Positions 24,245-37,309 of a stretch of DNA of 64,000 bases are shown piece by piece. The notes beneath the pieces are model-generated. The model had not been told where the DNA came from and searched no databases. It worked only from the letters and a program-made list of their open reading frames with translations. The position numbers and the translations under genes were made by a program. The stretch is taken from positions 5,437,226-5,501,225 of the forward strand of contig NW_004454216.1 of NCBI RefSeq assembly GCF_000283155.1. Reading direction: 5' to 3'. This stretch comes from Ceratotherium simum simum (Eukaryota; Chordata; Mammalia; Perissodactyla; Rhinocerotidae). How positions within the stretch are numbered: position 1 is the stretch's first letter; each line of letters starts with the position of its first letter.

Positions 24245-24475
24245 ATTATAACAGCAGGTACATTTTAGTGTCTACTGTGTGTCGGTCTCAATGCCAAGTA
24301 CTTCCGTGTATTATCTCATTTGGGTGTCATTACAAACCTGTGAGGTACACACAATTATTACCCCGTTATTATAGATGAGGAAACTAAGGCTAAGCATGTG
24401 GTCCAAGTTCAAAGGGTTAGTTAGATACAGAGCTATATTCTGCCTAAAACCAATGCCCATGCTCTTAACTACCTC
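24245..24475 (-). mobile_element. MIR SINE, minus strand
   Basis: CATTTTAGTGTCTACTGTGTGTCGGTCTCAATGCC, CGTGTATTATCTCATTTGGGTGTCATTACAAACCTGTGAGG, TATTATAGATGAGGAAACTAAGGC and CATGCTCTTAACTACCTCA appear in antisense MIR order. It is nearly full length and one of the best-preserved MIRs here. Confidence 0.85.
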
Positions 24476-25394
24476 ACTTTATTACATAGAACCAACCATT
24501 TCTTAAATCAGGTTTTTAAAACTATCTTTTAGTTATAAATTCCTCTATTTTTCCAACCAAACTCTGACATTGTCTATTATATAGCACAGATGTACAGCAT
24601 ATAGCTCGAGGAGAGGGATACGGAATCCTGCTCATGCTGTCTCCCCATTTTCTCTTCTTGGAGTATTCACCAATTTGAAAACCACAGCCCTAAATCATGC
24701 CTAAAGTTCTTGCACTTTTGGACTGTCTGCCTTGGAATCCTTGAACTCTGTCTCATCTGTTCTGATTTGCTTCTCTTCCCTACAAACCTTAAATTGCTGT
24801 TTCCTGCTCCAGAAAGGATCTGGAGCTAAAATCCATAATAATTTGCCCAATGCATTGTATGAAGCCCTTAGATCAGATTATTAGTGGCATCTAGTTATAG
24901 TGATAAAGAAATAGCTAGGCCATATTAAGAGCATAGAATATTGTAGATTGTTGCTAAGGAAAATAGGAGCATCTAGATCAGGACACATTTCTAGAACCTG
25001 TGTCCTAAATACAGGATGTGGTTTGCTTAGGAAGGAGAGGGAACGACAATATTACGCACCCCTCCAGGTATAACGCTGAATGCTCAGCATGGGCCTTATT
25101 ATTTATTCCCCATCCCAGCCCATGGGGAGCCCTGCACACCTCCTGGCCTCACTTCCACCAGCTTCTCGACAATAAGAACGCCCAGAAATTGATCTCATTC
25201 AAGGGGAAAAGTTATATCATTTGGAGACAAAAATAAGAAAAGCGCTTAACGCTTCACTTACTGAATACTCTGCAGAAAACAGCCTTTGCAGCCACCCGTC
25301 TGCAGGAACGAATCCTGCCGTGGAATATTATCTTCTCATCCTTTCTGCCATATGTTCAGGCAATCTGTGTTTCACAGTCTATATTAATGCACTG
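24476..25394. other. Unassigned; CpG-retaining patch at 25000-25370
   Basis: No repeat or gene is recognised. Between about 25040 and 25325 there are around ten CpGs (for example GGGAACGACAATATTACGCACC and AAAGCGCTTAACGC), unusual for this window. It may be another conserved non-coding block. Confidence 0.35.
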
Positions 25395-25630
25395 AGTCAG
25401 AGGCAGTGGGGTTCAGTGGGCTAAGCAACAGCCTGGAAAATGGAGGGGTGTGAGTTCTAATTCCGTCTTTCCCTCCAGCTTGCTGGCTGACCTTCAGAGA
25501 AGTTATATCAACCTCGCATTGCCCTCCATTTCCTCCTTACTTATCACACATGACTTACAATGTCTGAACAAATTGAAGAGAGATACTAACAATGTCGGCA
25601 TAGAATTTCACAAACATCTTTGAAGCTTTT
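25395..25630 (+). mobile_element. MIR SINE, plus strand, diverged
   Basis: GGCAGTGGGGTTCAGTGGGCTAAGCAACAGCCTGG, then GGTGTGAGTTCTAATTCCGTC and CTTGCTGGCTGACCTTCAG, fit the 5' half and core of MIR. The 3' half is degraded. Confidence 0.65.
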
Positions 25631-28299
25631 AAATGCCCACCATTTAAAAACACTCTTCTGAATGTGTCAAAGATCCTTATGGAAATGATCCCTACCTTTT
25701 AGTTGTTTGTAATCTAGTTTGAAAATAAAACATATATTTATAATATTTGTTAAAATCAACATCTCAATACTTACAGACAATTATTTTCCCTCTTTAATTT
25801 AAAGTTATATTAAGAAGACATTAAGAAAGACGTTACACAACTCCTATAACAATGTATTTATGCCACACCTCAAATCCTTCATAAAATGAACCAAAGTATG
25901 TGGGTGTATACATATATGTATGAATAAATAAACAAAAAATTATATTTTCGTCTCAAAAAATATAACAGGCTCAGAAAAGGTTATTACTACATTCCTGGCA
26001 AAGGTAGAATTTTTCTTATCCCCTTCCATTCAGGGACCAGAGGAGCTTCCTCCCTTTCTCACTCTACTCTTGGGAAACCTGAGCAGCGCACACCTGAAAA
26101 TGTTGGACAAAAGATGGAGGTGATATGGAGGTAGTAGATAAGGACCTTCCTTAATGAGATGATAGTTCAATTACAGTTGGAAATCATATGGTTATGATGT
26201 TTTTAAAGCTCTTCTGCATAAAAGGGTCACCATGTCTTCCAGAAACACATACAAAATGGTCTTGCAGAATACACTAAAACTACAAAGTTGGTACCAGGGC
26301 TTTGAAATAGAAACAAATGAAACATTAAGTTCATTGAAATTACACCACACAAACATTTGAGGCTGATATGGAAAATACAAATTCTTCCGCTCCTTTATCC
26401 TGGCACAGAACTCACATGGGTGACATACTTGTCAGGTTATAGCAAGAAAACTGGTTTATTATCTATAGTCCCCCGTGTCCCTTTGAGGGTCAAATGGTTC
26501 CATCCAGTTGCCACAGATGCATTTGGGCTTAGGTGTTCCCAAAGAAGAGATTAAAAATAAAGAGTAAATATATTGGAGATGGGGCCTTAGGATGCTCAGG
26601 ATGCAGTTTTGGCCCAGGATAGAATTGACAAGGTATCACTGAATGTTAGGTTGGTCTATGGCCTAAAAGTGTTCAAGGTAATAATTTCCCAAACAAACAG
26701 GCTCTGTTTTCCAACATACACCATTTGAGTAGTGATTGTAGCCCTTGGGAATGAATGTGGTGTGGAAAGGACTCCTGCCTTTAGCATCGATGGAGCTTCC
26801 TGGCTGTCTGATATGATTTTTGACCTCTTATGGTACTAGACTTCTTCAAATAAAAATGTCAGGCTTCTCATGCCTATCATGGGTATTTTATCCCACATAA
26901 ATTATTCAGATAATTTGAGTTAAATTTCTAGAAAATATTCAGAAAGAGGAATGGAGATAGCACCATGGTAATTAAAATAAATTTGGACAATTGTAAATGT
27001 TTAGGGTATTAATTTTGACCATAAATGTTTGTTGAGGGTACCTTTGAACTGGGCCTCTCAAAAAGTTGAATAAAAGTAGGCTTACAAGTTCGAGAAGGCT
27101 TATGGCATTTGAAGAATATTATGTTGTCTTCTTCTCTATGAAGTCTATTAGGGGAGATTGGGGCTGAAGGGATGAATACCTTAAATCCGAGGAACCTTTA
27201 AAAAACTTTGATGTGCTAGAGTTAAATCTACACTGATATCTTTTATTGGGAAGTAGTTAAAAGAATTGTAAAAGTTTTAACTATAAGTCCCCAACTTTTT
27301 CTTTCCCTTCTTGCTTTTTGAATTTCTTCTATCATGGAAGCAAGCTGACATGGACCTAAATCCAAATCTTTAGTGACTTATTTTCTCTGTGATAAGTACA
27401 ATTGTCTTCACTTTCATGGGGGATATCTTTAGAACATAAGTATCTTCTACCTAAAAATAGGTCTAATCTAAGAATACAGGTGGGCAACCAGTTGGATGTC
27501 AAGAGTCAATTGAAGTCCATGGTGCAGAAATAGTGAATTTAATGGGGGTAGATACTCAGTTGCATCAATCTGGCAAGCCGGAACTTTTCCCCTCTGCATT
27601 AAGGTCATTTGGAAGTTGGACTACAGTAGAAGCTTCTCTCTTTTAGGGTTATTTTCCCTGAATGACACAGAGTCACTCATTCTTGGATGAGAAGCCTACT
27701 AGATTAGATCTTTCTTACAGAATTCTGTGTGCAGGTTCAGGCCCCAAGCCCCTGATCTCAGATGCCCCAGTGCTTTGCTGAGTCTTCTGCTCCAGTCAGA
27801 TTGTAAGTTTTCCAGTATAGCTATATGGAGATAATAATCATGGAAGAGGTCACAAGCTCTTCCTAAAAGTTATCATAGAGGGTAGTATGTCTCCAGGTGA
27901 GGTTCTGGTCAAGAAGGTGTATCATGGTAGCCTAAATTTGAACTAGATTACACCCCTAGTGACCTTGTTGTATGACTCAGTTTACATTTTTCTCCTCGGC
28001 AGTAGCTTGAATTTTCTAATAAAACTCTTGAAAACAAGATCTGATGCCAGCCTAATGAGGGCTTTGGGGGTTGATGCACAGAATCTCATCCCTTTCACCT
28101 GCCCAAATAGTTGAATGAAGGAGACCACTGACCTTCTTAGGATCAGTAGCATTTATGTTGGAGATTTGTCTTGGAGGCAGCTCCAGAGTCATATGAGCTC
28201 CCTGACCAGCCAAGCAGGCACAGTGTGGGTGCCATAAGAGCAACAAGCAGAGAGACGTTCTTTTGCTGTTGTTCTTACAAAGTACCTGGCTCATGCTGA
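25631..28299. other. Unassigned sequence
   Basis: About 2.7 kb in which I recognise no gene and no repeat family with confidence. Some parts (26800-27900) have the feel of old ERV internal sequence but I cannot align them. Confidence 0.35.
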
Positions 28300-28560
28300 C
28301 ATATGCTTCAACCTAGCATTTCCTCCAGAAAGTTTTATCTGATAACACACAGCTGCCTGCTGGGTTAGCACTCCTTCTTTTTCCATTAGCAGTTATTACA
28401 ATGACTTGTTTAAATACCTGTCTCCCATGCCCAAGTTCCCAGTACCATGCTGATTTTGTTTACTCTTGTATCCCTAGCACTTAGTATAGTATCAGCCTAG
28501 AATAGATGGATAATAAATATCTGTAAATGAATGGATTAAAAGAATGAATGAATTCTGATA
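28300..28560 (+). mobile_element. L2 LINE 3' end, plus strand
   Basis: TTTTCCATTAGCAGTTATTACAATGACTTGTTTAAATACCTGTCTCCC, then TGTATCCCTAGCACTTAGTATAGTATCAGCC and GAATGAATGAATT, is the collinear 3' end of L2. Confidence 0.7.
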
Positions 28561-29555
28561 CCACCTCTATTTTTATGGGATGTGAACATGGTCTGCTGAG
28601 CTGTTTTAGTAAAGAAGTTATTAAGACTAAACCAAAAGCATGAGTAGAACAATTGTAATGCTAGAGAAGCAGCTGGAAAATAGAGAAATCCTATTCAGGA
28701 TGCAAGGATTAAGCATGAGGTCAAGATTTACCACCAAGTTATAAGATAAAACATGAGAAACACTAGGAAGCAAACAGGTAGGAGGGTAATGCCAAAGTCA
28801 AGCGCAGAGGGCCTGGCATAAGTTACCAAGGACTACGAGGATCCACAGAATCAGGCACCAGCAGAAGCCAATGTGGTAACAGGATATATGGTACATCGAG
28901 GAGGAAATACTTATGGAGCTACTCTAAGAGACTGAGCCAGTGTATTCCTCTTTGATCAGAGACTATCATAAAGATAGCATCTAATAAATGCTGGACTCTG
29001 AAAGATAATGCCTTTTCTTTGCCAACCATCTTAAAGTCATATGTTTGGCTAAAAACACATTTCCCTTTTATTCTTGTCTGTATTTGGCCCCGACATTGAA
29101 AGAGCTTGGCTTTAGTGAAGCTGAATGTCAATCTCAGTGCTGCAACTGATGCATCTAAGAGGAATGTGTCAGACATTTGCATTTTCCCAGTTCTCTTTCT
29201 CTCTACGTTTTGTTATGTCCATTTCAACTTCTCTGGCTCCTTGCTGAAATAGTCCCTGCATATTCATAACTTGTTTTTTTCCGGCTCCCCATGGTAGTAT
29301 CCCTGTACCTATACGTATCTGGAGGAGCAGGCAGGTCGATTTCATCTCGTCATTATGATCTCACAGAGCTAAGTTCCCGAATGCCCGAGGGTGAGGGAGT
29401 AGAGGAAAGACACTGTCCTTCAGCAGAGGCTCATTGTAGGCTGTCTACAGTAAAACTGTGTTCCCAGGTTGTGCCAGAGATGGATGGAGAAAAGAAGCAG
29501 ACCCTCCAAACAGGGAGGCTCAGAAAATAAAGTTAAATAAGTAAATAAATAAACC
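28561..29555. other. Unassigned sequence
   Basis: No gene or repeat recognised. The open frame at 28919-29182 on the minus strand has no domain. A short AATAAGTAAATAAATAAA run lies at 29534-29552. Confidence 0.4.
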
Positions 29556-30020
29556 TTCAACAACTATTCATCCAGTGCCTTATGGATATAACATGCCAGC
29601 TGGGAATAAGGAAGAGCGATTGAGGCAGAAAATAAACAATTAAAAAGAAAACGAACAAGATATTCTTAGATGATTGTATGTGATACAAAATAAGTAACAT
29701 AACTGGGGTGTTGTAAGAGAAGGTCAAGGGCTCATGCGTGACTGCTTTAACAAAGGAGCTCAGGGATGGCCTTTCACAGAAGGAGATATTTGACCTGAGA
29801 CCCAAAAGGTAAGAATGAACCAACCATGGGAAGCACTGAGCAAAGGGCATTCCAGGCAGAGTGATCAGGAGGACCAAATGCTCTAAAGCAGGCCAGGACT
29901 AAAGCAACAGAAAGCTGGGCAATGTGGGAGAAAGGCACCCTGCCATAAGAAGACGTTGGAGAGATGGGCAGAGGACAGATTCTGCAAGGGATTGTAGACC
30001 AAGGTAAGGAATTTTGCATA
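29556..30020 (-). mobile_element. L2 LINE fragment, minus strand
   Basis: CAACTATTCATCCAGTGCC..., GGATGGCCTTTCACAGAAGGAGATATTTGACCTGAGACCC, AAGGGCATTCCAGGCAGAGTGATCAGG and AGGGATTGTAGACCAAGGTAAGGA read through the antisense L2 consensus. The minus-strand open frames at 29557-29877 and 29774-30019 are remnants or chance frames of the L2 sense strand. Confidence 0.75.
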
Positions 30021-30487
30021 TTTCAAGGTCTTCCTATTTTATTAGGATTCCTTAAGACCTTACTCTTTTAATTTCCAAGTTCTCTTTAGGTCATGTTTAT
30101 GGTAGCTCCTCTCCTGGTACCAAAGTTTTACTAGCTAGATCATTGAGCTTAGTACTATGATGAGGGAGAAGTTGGGGAAAGGGAAAGCATGACTGGAGAT
30201 GGTATTGCATAAAACCCCAAATTGCTGACCCAAAAGGGATTTGTCTCACTTATCAGTTTTGCTAATTAACATTGGTCTGATACCACTACATACATACATA
30301 TGTGACTGGGATGTGTAGAAAATGGCTCAGGATGAAAATTTCAACCTGATAATCAGAGTTGATTGCACTACTTCTCTAAAGATACAATAAAACAAAACCG
30401 ATGTGTTTTAGGAAAAAAAGGGCAGGAATTGGATGAGGAGATCTGAGAAGCCAACACAAAGGACATGCCCCTATGGCAGTCTCTATT
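30021..30487. other. Unassigned sequence
   Basis: No gene or repeat recognised. Confidence 0.4.
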
Positions 30488-30740
30488 GGAGATGCAGTAG
30501 TTGAAAAGAGGCTCTGAGTCAGACCAAAAGAAGATCAAATCTTTGCTCCACCAATTGCCAACTATCTCTATGACTTCGGATAAATTACTTTAATTCTCTA
30601 AACTTCATTTCCCTCATCTGTAACATAGGGTTAACAATGCCTTTTGCAGTGTTTTTGTCAAGATTAAATTAAATAATAAAGCATTCTACACAAAGACAGT
30701 ATACAATAAGTATTCAATAATGGCTTTTACTATTACAATA
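30488..30740 (+). mobile_element. MIR SINE, plus strand
   Basis: AGGCTCTGAGTCAGACC, TATGACTTCGGATAAATTACTTTAATTCTCTAAACTTCATTTCCCTCATCTGTAACATAGGG and AATAAGTATTCAATAATGGC give a near full-length MIR. Confidence 0.8.
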
Positions 30741-31480
30741 ATTTCCTTTATATTTCGAATTTATTTTGCCTGTTGTTCTTTGCTTTTACATATCTTGCTT
30801 TACCTTACCCTCTTCCTAAATCTGTTGCAGAAGCGATCAGGCCCTACACAAGCTTATTGACCCTGAGAGAAAACCAAACTTTTTGAATAAGCAGAGAGGG
30901 GAGGTAGAAATGAACTGGAAACCAAATGGATGAAATCTCTATTCAATAAAATCTTATCTTTGTAATATGATTTGTTACTAATGAGGATTGTAAATTCACA
31001 TCATTTCAGTTAGGATGTCTTTATTGTTAAGACCTGATTCAGGAGAGCCTGAAATGCTTTTGGACTTGACTATCTGGCCCTGAGATTTTCTCCATTTCAC
31101 GCTCAAGTGCTACAGTCAAATGAGCATCTCCTTTCTGCATAGCTCCATCAAAGGCTCCACCTACGCATCCATGTGCTTTCTCTCTGAGCCTGCTCCTGAA
31201 CACTCTCCTAAATGTACAGTCCTGGGACAGACCCCTGACAGTGGCCCTCCTGTCAGCCAGCTCCCTGCTTGGAGATGCCTCAGTAGCTGTTACATGACAA
31301 GAATGCACAGAAACACAGTTGTAGTATGTTTCCTGCTGAGGTTGGCTCATTCCACATTCATCCCCATCTCAGTTTATTCTACTCTCACACCAGTTCATTC
31401 AAAAATTGTATCACACTTAATTGCCAACTTGTCAATCTGAATCTAAGCCTGTTATAGGCATGAGTTATTAGGCAATTATG
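30741..31480. other. Unassigned, repeat-poor sequence
   Basis: The part at about 31040-31440 is GC-richer than its surroundings and carries overlapping open frames of about 100 codons on both strands (31039-31350 minus, 31120-31440 plus). Neither shows a domain or matches anything I know. Both strands being open argues for composition, not coding. Confidence 0.35.
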
Positions 31481-34400
31481 TTTATTGACTTTTAATTAAA
31501 TTATAATGTGCATACAGTAGAGATTAAAAATCTTATACATTTTTGATGACTTTCCACAAAGTGAACATACTAGTGTATGTTCATAGTGTATGTTCACATT
31601 TCATGTCAAGAAATAAAACCTCATCAGAGACCCAGATGACTCCCCTGTGCCTTTTCTCAGGATTATCTTTCCCAAAAGTAACCATCATGACTACTTCTTT
31701 CACCAAAAATAGGTTTTCTCTCCCTCTATTTTTAAAAATAAAATGGGGCCCCTTAATATGTACTTTTTCATGTTTGGCATCTTTCACTCAATATTATGCG
31801 TGTATAACATTTACACCATCATGTCATCTGCAAATGACAGTTTCAGTTCTTCCTTTATAATTCTCATAACTTTCATTATTTCTCTTCCATTATCACATTA
31901 CCTGGGAGCTTCAGTATAGTATGATTGGAAGGGATAGCTGAAATCCTTGTCTCATTTCTTATTTCTAAGGGAAAACTTTCAATATTTCATTCTCAAATAT
32001 AATTGTTTACTATAAATGTTTTGTTGACCCCATATATCAGATTGAGAAAATTCCTTTCTATTTCTAATTGCTAAGAATTTTTGTCATGAATGACTATTAG
32101 GTTTTGATAAATCCCTTTTCTGCATAAATACAGAAAATCGTATAGTTTTCCTTCCTTATTCTTTTAATATGGTGAATTACATTGATTTTTTTCAAATGTT
32201 AAACCAACTTTGTGTTTCTGAGAAAAAAAAACTAACTAGGTTTAAAATGTCATATCTACAATACTATATATGAATTTGATGTGCTAATATTTTATTTTTG
32301 CATCCACCTTTATAAGAAAAATTGACTTATTATTTCATTCTTGAATTTTTTTGTCAGGCTTTGTTATTGAAGTTATAATGACTTCAAAAAATGATTTTGG
32401 AAATGTTCCCCCCTTTTTTTAATTCTCTGAAAGGGTTTTTTCTTCAGATTTTTGTTTTCCTTACTTAAATGTTTGGAGGAATTCGTCAGCGAAGGGCCTG
32501 CAGTTTACTCTGTGAGAAGATTTTAATTATGCATTAAATTTCTTCAATAAATATTGGGCTATTTATATTTTCTGATACCTTTTATGCCAATTTTGGTAAA
32601 TTATTTTTCATGAGATACATTATTTTCATCCAAGTTTTCAAATTTACTGGCACTAAGTTGTTACATCTAATTTTTATATTTTCAATGTCTGTAAACTCTG
32701 CAGTATTGTACACCTTTTCATTCTTGATATTCAGAAGTTTTGGTGGGTTTCTTTGTGCTAAAAATCGCACACGGGGTTTATCAATTTTATTAGTCTCTTC
32801 GAAGAACTAATATTTGGCTTTGTTTATTTTCTTTATAGTATATCTGCCTTCTATTTTATTAATTTCTGCCTTTTATTATTTCTTTCCTTTATTTTATCTG
32901 AGTTTCATTTGTCATTCCTTTTATAGCTTCTGGCAATAGATTCTTATGCCATTATTTCTATCCTTTTTTATTTCTAATATATTTAAAGATGGAGATTTAC
33001 TTCAGATATTAATGCAGCTGCATCTCTCAAGTGTTGATATGTCCTGTTTTCATTGTTTTACTGTTTAAAATGTTTCTAATTTCCATTGTAATTTTTTTTG
33101 ACCTATGGCTTATTTAGAAATGTGTTGCTTAATTTGACATACTTGGGGCTTTTCTAGTTACTTTTCCATCATTGATTCTTAGCTCAATTTCACTGTGGTC
33201 AGAAAACATACTCTCTGAAAGATTTCAATCCTTTGAAAGTGTTCCAGCCTTGCTTTATGGCCCAGTATATGGTAAATTTTGGTAAACGTCCCAGGTGCAC
33301 TTGAAAAAAAAAACGTTTTATGCTGTATTTGTGTGGAGTGTTTTATATAGTTTAATTAGGTCACTATGCAGTTGTTTTTCAAATCTTCCACATCCTTATT
33401 TATGTTTTTGTCTGTTCATTTTATCAGATACTGAAAAAGAAATGTTTGAACATTCTATTCTGTGGATTTTCCTATTTCTCCCTTTGGTTCTGACAACTTT
33501 TGCTTTATATATTTTGAGACTAAGCAATTAGGTGTATTCAAGTTGTATATGTTTTCTTATTTTATTATTATGAAATGTCTTTCTTACCTCTAGTAGTAAT
33601 TCCTGCCTTAATTTTTTTTAATTCTGAGATTAGCTACGTGAACTTTCTTTTCTTTAGTGTTTGCATAGTATGGCTTTTCTTTTAACTTTCGCCCTTTTTG
33701 TGGTTTTATGTTTAAGATGTATCTCTTTGAAGCAGTAAATAATTTGGTATCCAGTCTGACAACTTATATCTTTTAATTGAAATATTCCATGTATTTATAT
33801 TTAATATAATATATAATTATTGACATTTTTATGCCATCATATTTTTAGTTTTATCTTTGGCCCATCTATTTGTTTATTCTTATTTTTTCTTTATTCATAC
33901 CTTTATTTGTATTAATCATGTATTTTAAAAATTATTCCACATTTGTTAGTTTGTTCATTCTACACTTTTAAAAATTATTAATGGTTACCATGAAGATTGC
34001 AACTTACATCTTTGACTTATTAGAGTTTACTATAATTTAGTACTTTTACCACTTTGTAGATGAAGCAACCCTTCCCCTCCATTTGCCCAGCTCCCACTTT
34101 TATTCTATAGCATGTTTTAATGCCACTTACATCTTAAACACTGCAAGATGTTATTATTGTTTTAAACTATAGATATTCAGTTGCATTGACCACACATTTA
34201 TCCTCTAGGGTGTTATTTATTTCTTCTAAATTACTGTGCTTCTGTGTGGAATCATTTGTCTTCTGACTGAAGAATTCCTGTTTGTGCTTCCTTTAGTGTT
34301 TAGTGTAGTTCTTCTGCTGTTAAAGTTTCTCAGTTTAGTTTTTAAAAAATTGTATTTTGGGGCCGGCCCAGTGGCGCAGCAGTTAAGTTCATGCATTCCG

Positions 34401-36090
34401 CTTCGGCAGCCTGGGGTTCACCAGTTTGGATCCTGGGCACAGACCTACTTACCACTCATCGAGCCATGCTGAGGTGGCGACCCACGTAGAAGAACTAGAA
34501 GGATCTACAACTAGGATATACAACTATGTACTGGGGCTTTGGGGAGAAAAAAGAAGAAGAGGAAGATTGGCAACAGATGTTAGCTCAGGGCCAATCTTGC
34601 TCAAAAAAAAAATTGTATTTTGCCTTCATTTTTTAATTATGATATTTTTTATTATAGAATTCTAGATTGATAGATATTTTCTTTCATCATTTTAAAGATG
34701 CCATTCCACTGTCTTCTGCTTCCACACTTTCTGTTTAGAATTCATCTGTCAGTCTTATTGTTGCTCCTATGAAGGTCATGTGTCTCCCTACTAGGTGTTT
34801 TAAAACTTTCAGTTTCCCTTTGATTTTCAGTAGTGATAGCATGATATGCTTAGGTGTGGTTTTCTTGAATATACCTTTCTTAACGTTTATAGAGCTTCTT
34901 GAATTTAGTGTTTGCTATCTTTTGTTAGTTTAGGGAATTTCATGGTAATTATCTCTTTAAATATTGCTTCTGTCCTATTTTCCTACTCACCTCTGCTTCT
35001 AGAACTCCAATTACACTTATTGCAAACTTTCTATCATGTTCCAGATATCTTGTATACCTATTGCTATAATTCCTTTCATTTAAAAAAATTTCTCTATACT
35101 TAAATCTGGATCAACCTGTCTTCTGATGTCCCTATTTACTGTTAAATCTATCTTTTGATTATTAATTCAAATTCTGAGATTTTTAGTATATTGCTTTTTA
35201 GAGATTTTATTTCTTAAAGTTGTCCGATTTGTCCTCTATTTTCTTGGACACCTTAATTACAATGTGTTCAAGTCTGCTTCTGATAGCATCAATACCTGGA
35301 TCACCTATGGATTTGTTTTTCTGTATATGTTTTCTCTCAGTCTCTAGTCATTGAATCCTATTTCTGGGCCTGTCTAGTAATATTTTATTGAAGACCAGAA
35401 ATTGTATTAAACGATATTAGTTAGAGACCTGGGGTAATGCTGTCTTCTTCCACGAGGCTTTGTTTTCCCACTCTCAGGCAGTCAGAGCATGGGTAGATCA
35501 ACTTGACCCAATCAAAGCTGGGCTATTTCAGGCTTGTTATTACACTTGGGGAATAATCTTTCAAAGTTCTCAGCTGAAACTCTATGCTGTTTAACAGGAC
35601 CCCTTAGCAAATTTAACTTCACTTTTCATTGCTCAGCACCATGAGAATGACAAGAATCTCTGCTTAGATTTTCTAGCCTCTTAGCAGCTGTTGTCTTCCT
35701 GGTTTCTTGGCATCTTGTTCCATGCATATACCTTTGGAAATTGACATATACCTCTAGGGGAAATTTCTTGCAGATCCCACGATTGTGGCCCCTCATGTCC
35801 TAGCTGCTTTGGTAGCGCTATGTATGTATGTATGTCTCTCCAGCTCAGGGACTGCTGCTTTTTCTTGGCCTTTTTGCCCCATACTTCAAATCAACAAATG
35901 TTCCAAAGGGAAAAACAGAGAAACAAAACAAAACAACTGCAAATATGGACTTACCTCAATGGCTGCCCTCCCTTTTGGGATCTTGCACCCCTGAAATCCA
36001 GTTGTCTTGGCTGCTTTCTGATGAATTCAAAGAGTTTTATGGTTTTTTTTTTTAAATCAGCTTTTCCAATTTTTCTCAACATAAGAATTA
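31481..36090 (-). mobile_element. Long old L1 LINE, antisense, carrying an ERE SINE
   Basis: On the plus strand the order is 3' UTR-like sequence (31500-31800; GGCATCTTTCACTCAATATTATGCG), antisense ORF2 (GAAGAACTAATATTTGGCTTTG near 32800; CACTGTGGTCAGAAAACATAC near 33190), then the spacer/ORF1 side (ATGCCATTCCACTGTCTTCTGC near 34698; TATGCTTAGGTGTGGTTTTCTTGAA near 34848) and 5' region-like sequence to about 36090. So all L1 sections are represented, though shortened and frame-broken throughout. Allowing for the SINE at 34360-34606 the L1 is about 4.3 kb. Right edge uncertain by about 100 bp. Confidence 0.75.
34360..34606 (+). mobile_element. ERE-type equine SINE inserted in L1
   Basis: The head GGGCCGGCCCAGTGGCGCAGC carries the A-box (TGGCGCAGCAGT), and GTTTGGATCC is a decayed B-box of the tRNA-Ser-like promoter. 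The body holds the segment with AGGATATACAACTATGTACTGGGG that marks one ERE subtype, ending in GCTCAGGGCCAATCTTGC and a short poly-A. A 16-bp target duplication AAAAAATTGTATTTTG is exact: 34344-34359 on the left, 34607-34622 on the right. It is the clearest proof of retroposition into the older L1. Confidence 0.9.
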
Positions 36091-36915
36091 ATATAATACC
36101 AATTACTTTGTCATACCTAGCAATGGGAACTCTTGTAGCATTAATTTTTATATTGACTATGATGCTTTGTTCAATCAAAATGTATTAAATATGTAAGTAG
36201 AGTTTTCAGAGAATATTCTGTTTAAGAATTTAACTTTAAACTAGTCTTAGCTTCAAACTCTTATTGCGTTTAAAAACTTTGGAAGAAGAGTACACTAAAG
36301 TTGCCTTAACAAAGGATTTAACTGAATTGAGTAGGTGATAATGTCAATAAGAACTTGAAAGCAAAATTTCTTCTTGATGATCCATCTATGACTAATTGAG
36401 AGGTGTCTACTTGAGCAAAGAGTTTTTATGACAGTAAAGACTCTATTAAATTGAAACTATTTTAAAAAGCTGTTAAATAATTTTACTTCTTAAAGCTGAG
36501 GTCTGATTTTTTCTAGTTTCCAGGCACATGGTAAGGGAAAAGTTGTTGGACTCTAGGACCAGAAAAATTGATGGCAAGATATTTGAAATGTCACTGGTTG
36601 TACTGTTTGTGTCAGCATGATGTAGTAAAACAAATATTGCAGTAGTATGAAAGTGACATGAATTACAGTTCAGTGGCCCTGAAGCTTCAATGTTGTGTGA
36701 CCTTTGGTGAGCACTTTCTTCTTCCTCTCGTCCCCCACACCTTTACAATATCTGAAGCCTGGTAAAACCTAGAAACGTGTATCACCACACTCAGTCCTCC
36801 ACGTGGGAGACAGAGACCCATGATCCCAGGCCCCCATAGGTGAATACCTAATAGGACAGTTCCTTAGTCTGAGCCCTGACCCAGATTAATCTTAGGAATG
36901 CTTTCAGCAAATTAC
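36091..36915. other. Unassigned sequence
   Basis: No gene or repeat recognised with confidence. Confidence 0.4.
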
Positions 36916-37300
36916 ATTTCATAGATATTTATTGAGCAACCATCATATGGAAAATATTTGATTAAGTCTTTTAGAGATGTATGTGAGCCATAATTTGGGA
37001 GTTTACAGTTAAATAGCCAAGTAGACAAGGCAAAATAAGGTAAGAACCATAACAGTTATGAGGAAGCTGCTGAGAGTACTCAAAGATGGAGCCCATATCT
37101 GGTTAAGGAAGTGTAGAGAAGAGGAAAAGACAATTAGGATAGGCTTCATAGAGAAGACGATATTTAAGATCAGCGTTAAAGAAATATATAGACTTCTGAT
37201 AGGCAGATGGGGGAAGAAAGAGAATGCGGATAGGGGAAATATTCAGATGGCACGAATAATCTGAGCCAATGCACAGAAGGAGGGACATGGATGATCCTGC
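36916..37300 (-). mobile_element. L2 LINE fragment, minus strand
   Basis: ATAGATATTTATTGAGCAACCATCATATGG, GGAGTTTACAGTTAAATAGCCAAGTAGACAAGG and GGATAGGCTTCATAGAGAAGACGATATTTAAGATCAGCG follow the antisense L2 consensus. The 68-codon frame at 37058-37264 is inside it. Confidence 0.75.
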
Positions 37301-37309
37301 TAGAGTGGA

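Noticed and set aside
31039..31440. Overlapping frames of about 100 codons on both strands
   Set aside because: Dual-strand openness with no domain points to composition; left as unassigned repeat-poor sequence.
35820..36188. 122-codon plus-strand frame
   Set aside because: Falls at the 5' side of the antisense L1; chance frame on the wrong strand.
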